DNA from: Chlamydomonas sphaeroides
Lineage: Eukaryota > Chlorophyta > Chlorophyceae > Chlamydomonadales > Chlamydomonadaceae
Length of the DNA: 64,000 bases
Reading direction: 5' to 3'
Assembly: GCA_001662425.1 (NCBI GenBank)
Contig: BDDC01000047.1
Span: 62,001-126,000 of the forward strand
Shown one piece after another: positions 13,201-22,900 of the stretch. Numbering within the stretch: position 1 is the stretch's first letter; the number at the start of each line of letters is the position of its first letter. Made by a program: the position numbers and the translations under genes. Under the pieces are notes generated by a model, which was not told where the DNA came from, did no database searches, and was given only the letters and a program-made list of their open reading frames with translations.

Positions 13201-15300
13201 GGGATGCGAATACAAAGGCGGCGCAGCGCGGGTCGGCGTTGCACTTGTCCCGGCAGCAGTGCATGTTGCGGCAGGTGTCGGAGCGGCCGTCGGACAGGTT
13301 GTTGCAGTCTACGTCCGAGTTGACGGCGGCCGTGTAGCCGTCTGCGGTTCGTTGCGGTCGGTCGGTGGGTGGCGGCACACGCAGCTTGCTGTTTACATGG
13401 TTGATGACTTTGGCTGTAAGAAACCGTCGACGCACGGTGACGAGGTCATACATACATACCGTACATATATATGCTGCTGACCATGGGCCCGCAGCAGATT
13501 CCAGCAGGAGAGATCCCCCCTGCTGCTGGCACTCTTATGCGTGCCATACTGGCGGGCGCGCTGTGGCCACATACACCGTACCCAGCAGGGACGCACCCGC
13601 GGTCTTGACATACGTGTCGAACCCCTCCAGGCGGGCCTTGCTGCAGGTTATGGTGGACTTCGTGAAGCAGCAGTTGGGGCACCAAGACGGGGAGCCGAAG
13701 CCAAAGGCCGTGCACTGGGGGTTGGCGTCGCACTGAGCCTTGCAGCAAGCCACGTTGCGGCAGGGGTTGGTCCGGGCGTCGCCCAGATCAGCGCAGGCGT
13801 AGTCCGTGTCCGCAAACCTGGTGTAGCCAGCTGCGGTAGCGGGCCGATCGCAGGCAGGCAGGGCAGCAGCAGGGAGAGCGGTAGATAGGTGCCCGTCATC
13901 ATCACGCACCATGCTTCAGCAGCTAGCAGCAGATAGACCTGCTGACGACGACGGCGGGCGGGCAGCACGCGACGCGGGCCGGCCCCGTGGGCCATGCACT
14001 GCGTGGCCTCAAGCCTCCGTCCATAAGTGCTCCCATCGCTTCCGTCCCCAAGGAGCGCTGTGCCGGGGCTGCTGCCGGCGCCTGCGGCACTCCTAGCGAG
14101 CCCCGCAGCCTGCTGAGCGCAGCAGACACTCTATTCAAGCAACCTGCTTCGTACGTGGGACCTAGCTAGGACAACGCTAGCTAGCGCGCCCCACCTAGCG
14201 CCCCATTACCAGGTAGGCCTAGCGACGTCAGTGACCCCACTACTACCCACATGTCTTGATGTACGAGTCTATGCCCGGGAGGGGCGCCTTGTTGCACGTC
14301 AGAGCGGACTTGAGCCAGCAGCAGTCGGGGCACCAGGAGACGGAGCCAAAGATGAACCCAGCGCAGTTGGGGTTGCCGTCGCACTGAGCCTTGCAGCAGG
14401 CGGCGTTGCGGCAGGGGTTGGTCCGGCCATCGCCCAGGTCGCTGCAGGGGTAGTCCGTGTCCGGTAGCCTCAAGTAGCCAGCTGAGGCAGGGTGCGTGGC
14501 GGGGTGAGCGCGCTTGAGAGCTTATGTTTCGGCGGACACAGGCGGCGGGCTTTGGTCATAAGCCGAGGAGGTCGAATGTGGGACCACTCGAGGGACGAGC
14601 GGCGGACAGCTAGTAGTGTCGTTGCCCCGATAGATCTTGTCCTGCGGCATCGCAAGCAGCCGCTGCGTGCCCCAGCGTGCCCCTACTGCGCAGCCTGCGT
14701 GGGCCCTTCCCAACAGCAAACGGCCTTGCTTGCCCTTGCAAAGGCCCCGCTCCTCACGCCGTCCGTCCCTGCCCTCTCCAGCGAGCACGTCCCCGCCAGC
14801 CTGCCTGGCAGCGCGCTCACATGATTTGATGTATGTGGTGGCCCCGACAAGCCGCTGCTTGCTGCACGTCAGGGATGACTTGATCCAGCAGCAATTGGGG
14901 CACCAGGACGGGGAAGCAAACAGAAACGCCGCGCAGTTGGGGTCGGCGTCGCACTGAGCCTTGCAGCAAGCCGCGGTGCGACACGGGTTCGCGGTCCCGC
15001 CGAGCAGGTCGCTGCACGGGTAGTCGGTATCTGCCAGCTTAGTGTAGTCGACTGCATCATGACGCATAGCGACGCACAAGAATGCAGCAGGTGAAATGGC
15101 AATGCATGGACGTCAGTACTGTTCATGCGAGTCGCATGTAGAGGATCGCAATAAATCCATTCGGTACAGAGAAAGGCTTCCGTTGCGTCACGCGGCGTGT
15201 GTGTCCATCACCCACCGAAGTCCTGTGCGGATGCCAGCAGGGGCAGCATGGACGCCAGAAGGACGGCCACCCCCAGGCGCACAAGTTGGGATAACCCCAT
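10263..15300 (-). CDS. Secreted modular Cys-rich protein with five tandem PAN/apple-like modules
   Basis: Twelve exons close to 697 residues: 15300-15216, 15051-14821, 14481-14251, 13830-13597, 13341-13111, 12927-12697, 12562-12458, 11967-11842, 11648-11486, 11278-11129, 10924-10806 and 10450-10263 (TAA). Exon 1 is a signal peptide (MGLSQLVRLGVAVLLASMLP, ending LLASAQ). Exons 2-6 each encode one 77-78-residue module with about ten Cys: a D-x-D-x-x-C start, CCKAQCDANPQC-type centre, then WCPNCCWxKS and LTC. The layout recalls PAN/apple-type modules, but family assignment is unproven. Exon 7 is a Pro/Ser linker like those of green-algal matrix proteins. Exons 8-12 form a Cys-rich tail with strings such as CYEPCRSGY and ACPAGFTDSG. 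No membrane segment follows the signal peptide, so a wall or extracellular-matrix protein is inferred. Introns after exons 1-8 are all phase 1. A possible extra exon near 12229-12270 (CPPPFTDRQR) did not fit a phase and was left out. Confidence 0.82.
12809..12930 (-). repeat. 122-bp copy identical to 14363-14484 (module 5)
   Basis: This stretch, covering the acceptor and first half of the exon for module 5, is base-for-base the same as 14363-14484 in module 2. The two exons diverge beyond it. The match includes the splice acceptor dinucleotide but not the upstream intron. Confidence 0.9.
14363..14484 (-). repeat. 122-bp copy identical to 12809-12930 (module 2)
   Basis: Partner of the identical stretch in module 5. 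Modules 3 and 4, which lie between them, are clearly diverged, so this points to recent conversion or duplication between non-adjacent exons. Confidence 0.9.
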
Positions 15301-15627
15301 GGCTTGAGCCTACGTGTTTCTCCGGCGCCTTAGTGGCAAGCGCGAGTAGGTTCAATGACAATGTTCGTTTTGGCGTTGGTGGTCTTGCTTGGCACTCTGG
15401 TGACGGATGCTGTGCTGCCTTCAAGAATTTGGAATCTCTTGTTGACGTTCGACTATGTTATCATGGTGCTCAGTACTTTGTATGACATCCCGTGACAGTC
15501 GTCCAGCCTCCCGGCACAGCTCGCTAAACACAGCCGCGGTTCATTCCCTCTGACCTGAATTAGCAGCAATGTGTTGGCTACAAGATGTAAGCGAACATCG
15601 CGCTCCCGGGACATTGCATTGCGCCCC

Positions 15628-15645
15628 AAGTATCGTACGATACTT
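15628..15645. promoter_or_regulatory. Perfect 18-bp palindrome
   Basis: AAGTATCGTACGATACTT reads the same on both strands. It directly abuts the 22-bp repeat array and lies about 330 bp upstream of the start of the Cys-rich module gene. A dimeric protein-binding site is one possibility; no function is known. Confidence 0.4.
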
Positions 15646-15733
15646 CGCATCTCAGCTCCCGTGACCTCGCGCCTCAACTCCCGCGACATCGCGACCCACC
15701 TTTCGTGACATCGCGTCTAAACTACCGTGACAT
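15646..15733. repeat. Four 22-bp imperfect tandem repeats
   Basis: Units begin at 15646, 15668, 15690 and 15712. They share a core close to CGCGNCTCAACTCCCGTGAC followed by AT. The array starts immediately after the 18-bp palindrome. Confidence 0.8.
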
Positions 15734-15962
15734 GGCCTCATGTGTGGGCCCTGGGGCTCCCCTGACTCGTCTAGCTCGGGTGCATGCCCACGCTCCTTCT
15801 CGCCGGAGGTCGCCGGCAGCCCCGACCCCAATGCAAGCGCCACCCAGGGGCACATCCGGCCGGCGTTGCGCCCGCTTGGCAGCTTGTTTAATTGCGGTCC
15901 CGTGCAAGCCCGCAGCCGGGAGAAGTGGCCAAGCGGCTCCATCCGCGCGCCCCGCCGCCCCG

Positions 15963-16923
15963 TCACGCATCACCAGCCCCGCGCGCCGGCCGCCCCTCGG
16001 CCCGCAGGGCCCGTAGCACCGCCGCCACCGCCTCCTCAGCGCCCGCCACGCCAACCACCAGCCGGCCATGCGGCGGCCTGCCATCCAGGGCGCTCCCCGC
16101 AAGCCCGCCGCTGCTGCCGCCCACGCCCTGCAGCACCACCACGGCCGGGCAGGCACCACACCAGGCGAGGGCCAGCTCCGACAGCGTGCCCGCGCCACCC
16201 CCGATGGCGATCACGGCGTCCGCGGCGCCGGCGATCAGTGCATTGCGGGTGTGGCCCATGCCTGAGGACACCGGGGGCGTGGGCTGTGTGAGGGCAGACG
16301 CGCGCCGTCGGGATCGCTGCCTAGCCGCACCGGGTCCAAGCAGCAACCTAGCCGCCCAGCTCTGATCGAAGGGCAGCGCCATCCAAGGGATGGTGGCCAA
16401 GGCCGCCCGCACCTGTCGCGATGGGCACATCCACAAAGCGGTTGGGCACCAAGCTGCTGCCGCCGCCGTCGCCGCCGCCCGCCGCAGCGCCGCCGGGACC
16501 CTGCCGGCTGCCTCGCAGCAGCGCCAGCGTGTCCCCGGCGTGGTAGCGGCGCGAGGCGCGGGCGCCCCTGCTAGCCGCCTCCATGACGCCGCCCTCGCCG
16601 CCCGTCAGCACCCGGCAGCCGCGCTCCACCAGCAGCCGGCCCACCTGCGGTGTGTGCGGCGGGGGGGGGGGGCAGGTCGTCAGGCCGGCGTAACCCGATG
16701 ACAAGCCCACAGCTAACCGCCGCAGGGAAGCAAGGACGCCACCACGCGGCGGCGGAGGGCCCAAGTAAGGTCCTGGCTGTGGACCCCAGCCACGAGTCAT
16801 CACGCCCAGCCCGGCCCAGCCCACCTGGAACGCCAGCTCCCGCTTGGCCTCGCAGTCCGCAACTCGCTCCGTGGCCCGCAGGTTGGCGTCGCCCACCACC
16901 GCCACCAGCGGCCGCAGCCCGCG
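15963..16923 (-). other. SLOG / LOG-like Rossmann domain of the fusion protein
   Basis: The C-terminal ~215 residues read as a TIGR00725-type (LOG/lysine-decarboxylase-like, SLOG superfamily) nucleotide-binding domain. Visible motifs: [10 protein letters not shown] opening strand, [17 protein letters not shown] glycine-rich loop, [19 protein letters not shown], and the hallmark GGGAGTLSE, matching the family's G-G-x-G-T-x-x-E. LOG enzymes release cytokinin bases from ribotides, while many SLOG proteins only bind nucleotides; which applies here is not visible. Confidence 0.8.
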
Positions 16924-19900
16924 CACCGCCGCGCAGCCGCCGCCCCCTCCCATCGCCTGCTGCTGCTCCGGCAGCCCCGACCGCTCGCAGCAGTGCGCCC
17001 CGTGGCGGGGGCAGTAGGGCGGCAGGGCCATCAGCTGGCCGACGGCGGCCTCGCGGCGTTGCCGGGTGGCGGCGTCGGGGCAGGTGGCTCGCGAGGGCTC
17101 GTACAGGTAGCAAGGCGCCGGCAGCAGGCCGGGGCGTGAGGCCATCTCGGCGATGGGCAGCATGTAGGCCCAGTCGTTGGCGAGCTCGCGGAACCACACG
17201 CGGCGGTCCGCCTCTGGCTCGGGTCGGGCGGGGCTGCGGCTGTCAGGGGCCTGCAGGGAGCCGGCGGAGGCGGCGCCGCGCGGGCGGACGGCGACGCCGG
17301 TGTGCAGGAAGCGGCGCGTGTTGGCGGCGGCGTCCGCCTGCGCAGCCAGCAGGGGAACACGAGGGATAGGTCAGCAGGGCACGCGTTTGGGCAGGCGGGG
17401 ATCAAGAAGGAGAGGGGAGGGAGCGCATGCTGGCGGCGGCGATGCGGTAGGTGCGGCCCTGCGCTCGCCGCCCCCACGAGCGACAGTCCGCTGTCGGCGC
17501 ACGTGCTCAGCCCTCGGCCGGCGGCCCCGCAGGCACAAGCACACACGCGCCCCTGCCACCCCGCCCGCCCGCCCGCCCGCCGGCCGTGCCCTCCGCCGCA
17601 CCCGGCTCTGCAGCAGGTCGGTCTGCCGCACGGCGCACCACAGGCGGCGGCGGAAGGAGCGCAGGTGGCGCCACACGTCCCCGCCGCCGCGCAGCGCGCG
17701 CTGGCGCTCGGGGCCGCCGAAGGTGACGCACGCGGTGCCGTAGCCGCTGGCCGCGGGGCTGCATTGCGATTGAGCAAGGGCAGCAGCCGGCGGCGGGGGC
17801 CAACGGTATGTGAATCGCTTCTCCCTCCATGGCAAGGTGCTTGGAAGCGTCGTTTTGCCCGCCGCCCCTTTTCGCGTCCCTGTCCGATCACACTGGCCGT
17901 GATGAGGGCCCACCTGTCGCTGCGGTCAGTCCGCAGCTGGCCGCCGATCACGAGATCGTGGCCCCGCAGCAGGTGCGCCTCCGCCACCGCCGCCAGCGCG
18001 CCGCGCCAGGCCAGCGCGTCGTCGGCGTCCAGCGTCACCTGCATGGGCGTGGGCGTGGGCGGGAGGGGGAAGAGAAGCAAGGGGCCAGGTGGGATGTCAG
18101 CTTGGAAGCGGAAGGCGGCCGGCATGCAGTGGCCCCGGGCCTGTGGCAGCGGCGCGGTTGCGTCCCCCGCTGCCTGCTGCTCCCAGCGCACGCACCAGCA
18201 CCGCGGACCGCCGTGTGGCCAGCGCCCTGGCCGCCAGGTCCAGGTTGGCCAGCATGCCGCGGCGCGAAGACAGCCTGACGAGTGACGACACAGGGGAGCA
18301 AGGGCGCGTGGGCGGGCCGCGGGAGGCAAGGCAAGGCAGCTTGGGAGCCGGCAAGGGCAGGGCAGGTTGCAAAGGCGTCAGAGGCGCGCGCTGTTACCAG
18401 CTGCTAGCTAGGTGTGCGTCAGGACCTCCTGGTGCACCCCAGGGCCGTCCACCGGATGGACTCACCTCACAAAGGTGGTTTGCTGGCGCCACGCGGGTGG
18501 CAGCAGATGGCGGCAGGCCAGGGCCATGAAGGGCCCGCAGGCGCCGTCGTCCGAGGCGTCGTCCAGCACCACCAGGCCCACACGCCGCGGGTCGATGGTC
18601 TGTCGAGGTTGGGCGGCCGAAACAGCGGGATGGACCGTGGGGAGGCCGGAGTTGATAGTGCAAGCCGCTGTGCAACCCAAGTAGGAGGAACGCGGCACTA
18701 CAGCGGCATAAGCGGCCCCAAGGCGCCGTGCTGACCAGCCGTGCTAGGGCCGCTGCTAGCACATAGCCGGGAGGACCTCGCTCGGCTCCTGCCTCCCGCT
18801 TAGCCCTTCATCACGTACATAGTTAGACTCGAGGCGACGCCCCCGAGCGCTGTGTTTGGGGGCCACGCAGCGGGTCCACCCCTCGGGCCCCACGCATCGC
18901 ACCTGCAGCGCGATGGACTCGAGGCAGCGCTCGAAGCGGGCCGGAGGCACGTTGCGCCCAACCGCCAGCACCACCAGCTCCTCGGGCCGGGCCAGCGCCC
19001 GCGCCAACGCCGCCGCGCCGCCCACCACATCCATGACTCCGCCCTGCGCCGCCGGCCACAGCCCGGCGGCCGCGGCCCCGCCGCCTGGCATTGGCGCTGC
19101 TGGGTCCGACGGTGCCTCGGCCGCCGCATAGAGCAGATCCCACAGCACGTCAGCGTGGATCTCCATGTCACGATCCAGATCCGATGATGAGTACGCGTAC
19201 GGGTCCGGCGGCGGCGGTCCGGGCGGCGGCGGAGAGCGCGGCGGCGGCGGCAGCTTGACGGGGTCGTTGGGCGGGTGCGCCACAGCCAGCAGTCCGCCGC
19301 TGGTGCCGCGGTACGAGCGCCGCGCGCCGCCGGAGGCGGCGATGGCGGCGTCGAGCGCGCGGTACCACCTCGGCGGCGCCGTCAGGGGTGCGTGCGATGG
19401 TGGCGGCGGCGGCGGCGGCGCTGCGCCGGGCGCGGCGCCGCCGGCGTGCGGTGGCGGCAGGGTGGCGGGCAGCGGCCGTATGGCCATGAGGCGGGGCAGG
19501 TGCAGCAGGCAGCCGCGCACCTCGGCGCGCCACGGCCCTGCGCGGCCGCAGAACGTGGCCGGCGGAGGCGGCCCGGCCGCGGCCGAGCCGGGCCCGCCGC
19601 TGGGGCCGGCGGCGGGCGCTGCATCCAGCGCGGCGGTGATGGCGGCTGGGTCGGCCTCCATGGCAGCCAGCATGGCGCTCAGGTAGCCGGTGCGGGAGCG
19701 CAGCACCAGCATGTCGCAGTCCACCTGGCGGGGCGTGGATGGGTGAGTGGGTGGGTGGGCGGGGCTAAGTTTGGGTGGGCGGGTGGGTGGGGCGAACACG
19801 CGGCATACGCTAGCAAGGCACCATACCAAGGCTGCAGTCACCAGACCACACCGCTCATCGTCCCCGCGTCCTGCTCTCCCCTCCGCCCCTGCCCCATCCC

Positions 19901-22900
19901 CATGCCGCCCATGCCCTCCCGCGCCCGCTGCTGCCCCGCTGCCGCCCCCCGCACGCACCTGCACCAAGTAGTCGCAGCGGTGGCGCCCGGCCGGGTCGCA
20001 CAGAGCCTCCAGCAGCTGCAGCGCCGGTGTCGCGGGCGTGCCCTCGGGGCTGTGGCTGGCGCCGCAGCCGGACAGCCCAAACCACCTGCGGCAACAACAC
20101 GCACGCGGGGCCCCCGCATCCAGGGCTCAGTACGGCGTGCCTGATCGGACATGCCATGCCTGCTCGCCTTGCCCCCCCCCAGCCACGCACACCCTGCCCC
20201 GGCACATCCGGCCCCAAACACGTCCAAGCAAGCGGACTCATCAGCCCCAGGTACCTGGCATTGATGCCCGCCACCTCATCAGTGCCAGCCGCCGCCGCCG
20301 TCACCACCTCGTCCACCGCACCCAGCTGCCGCAGCTCCGCCAGCGCTGCCGCCAGCGCGCCGGCGTCGGGCTGCGCGTAGGGCCGCGCGTAGGGGCCGGG
20401 GTGCGGGTCCACGACCACCACCACGGCCGCGAAGGGCGCGGCGGGGTCCGTGAGGCGGGAGGCCAGGTGCAGCACCTGCAGGGGGCCGGGCGGCCGGCGA
20501 GCTAGCTGCGTTTGTAAATGTCTTATGAGAAGCCACCGGCAGCAAGCTTTCCCGGTCCCCTGTCTCCGGTCATGTCCCCTTTGCTCGCTCGTGACACCTA
20601 CCGGACGGACACCGGACATGTGGCGGCGCCACGCACGGCGGCCGCCCAAAGGTCCCCCTACCTCCCCCCTGCCTCCCTCCATCCCTCCCTCCGCCCTCCC
20701 TGTGCCAATGTGCAGCCACCCTCCCGCCCACCTGCTGCCGGATGCGGCCATGGTCCATGGCGCACGCCTTGATCAGCAGCGCGACGCGGGGAAGGGCGCC
20801 GCCCGGCAGCGACGCCGCGCAGGGCGCCGTGCGCGGAGCCGGTGCGGGCAGGGCAAGGGGAAGGGGAGGAGGAGGCGCTGGCGGCGGTGGCGGCGGCGGT
20901 GGCGGCGGGCTGCCGACGCGGCGCAGGGTGAGCAGCAAAAAGTCGGAGGCGGGCTGGTCCAGGTAGGCGGGGTCGAGCGTCTCTGTCTGCTGCACCCTGG
21001 GGTAGATACGAACCGAGGGACCAGGGACACGGCAGCGTACGTTCTGACCGGCATACATGCATAGCGTCAGGCGGGCCCCGCCGCCTCATCCAGCCAACCA
21101 GCCAGCAAGTCCAACGCGTGCCCCAGTAGCTAGCCCGCACTCACCCCACCAGCTCCAGCCCGCTCCGCCGCAGCGCCAGCAGCAGCACCTCAAGCGGCGT
21201 GTGCACGTCTTGCCGCCGCGCCACGCAGCTGCCGCCGCCCGCGTTGCCGCCGCCGCGGCCGCCGCCGCCCTGCGAGTCGCCATTGCCGCCGCCACCAGCG
21301 CATGCTGCAGGGCCGCCGGCGCCGCCGTGCCCATCGGCGACGTCGTCCACGCCGCCCAGCAGGCCCGCAGCGCCCCAGCTGCGCAGCTGCTTGGCCCACA
21401 CCTGCCGCGCCCAGTAGTAGGGCCGGCCCTCGGCTCGCCGCGCCGTGGGGACGTCGCTGCTGCTGGTCATTGGAGGACCCTTGCCCTGCTGCGGTGGCGA
21501 CTGCTGCAGCTGCTGCTGTGCGCCCGGCGCCGTCCCCAGGCGGCGGCGCTGCATGACGGTGTGGCCGTGGTGTGTGAAGCAGGGGTGGCACGCCGCCAGC
21601 AGCAGCACGCCGCCGCCCGTCCCAACACCTTCCCCTCCACCGCCGTCACCATCCCCGCGGTCGGGCTCCCGCAGGTCCGGCCAGCTCCCGCACAGCGCTG
21701 GCTGCGCCGGCAGCTCCTTCCGTGGCCCGGCAGCCCCCGCCGCTGCACCGCGGCGCTCGCCCGCTGCGCTGATGACCCGAGGTAGAGCACCATCAGCCCC
21801 GTCGCCTCGGCTGCTGCCGTCCTGCTGTCCGTACCGGGGCGGAACAGCAGAAGCTGACGGTTCAAGCCCGCTGAGGCCATCCTCCGGTCGCGCCGGCGCG
21901 GCGCCCGCCAGCCGCGCGGCAGCTTCCGCAGAGGTTGAGGCCTCGGCCTCGGTTTTGGCCGGCTGCTCGGGCGGCCTCAGCGCGGCGGCCAGGTGGTCCA
22001 GCACGGTGGCGAGCTCGTGGGGCTGCTGCAGCACGCACAGCACCAGGCTGCACATCACCACGTCGTAGGCCTGCGGCAGACCGGAGTGAAAGCAAGGAAA
22101 GGGAGGAGCCGGGGTGTGTGTGCGGTCGCACGTATGCTCGTCAACGCACGCACGCACGGCGCGCACGCGGCGCCGTCGTAGCCGCTGCACCGCGCGCGTC
22201 GCTACCGAGGCAGAGGCCCCGCCCCTCTGATGGTGGGTGTGGGTCGCACCTGCAGGCCGGCGGCCGCGCCGCAGTCGGTGGCCCAGCTCGAGCACGCGCG
22301 GCCCTGCGCCGCCGCCTCCTGCGGCCGCCAGTGCCGCGGCGCCGGCACGTGCGGGTCGCAGCCCGCCAGCGCCACACCCAACGGCAGCGCCCCGTGCAGC
22401 GCCGCCAGCAGCTTGCCGCTGCCGGCGCCGTAGTCGAGCACTGCGGTGCGCGGCGAGGGCAGCCAGCGGCTCGAGTCACACGGTGTGGGGCGCATTTAGT
22501 CCACTGTGGTCCAGCACTGCGGCACCGGATGCATGTGCGTGCCCCGTGCGGCTGCAATGTTCTGTGTGAGTTTGATAGATGTCATCTATCAGCCTGCTGA
22601 CCTGCCAGGCGCCGCGAGTGCTCGCCGGCCGCAGCCGCAGCCGCGGCCGCGGCTTCCAGCGCGGCGCGCACGGCCCGCTCCAGCAGCGGCTGCAGGGTGC
22701 GCTCCGGGCAGTCGTACATGCCGTGCACCGCCCGCCGGAAGCGGCCGAAGCCGGCCAGCTCCGGCAGCTCGGCGGGGGCGGCGGGGCGCTGCGAGGACCG
22801 CAGCAGCTGGGCGATGTCGGCTCGGTGCCACCAGCGCCAGACCAGGTACAGCTTTCGCAGCATCCTGTGTGGGGCGGGCGGTGGAGGGGGAAGGCAGGAC

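Larger units (their letters stand above)
15301..15962. other. Intergenic between two minus-strand genes
   Basis: 662 bp upstream of the Cys-rich module gene and downstream of the giant fusion gene. It contains the 22-bp tandem repeat and 18-bp palindrome listed separately. No exon was recognised. The promoter of the module gene must lie here. Confidence 0.6.

Noticed and set aside
16661..16672. Twelve-G run as a quadruplex or regulatory element
   Set aside because: On the minus strand it is the C-rich tract just before the acceptor of exon 22 in the giant gene, which explains it.
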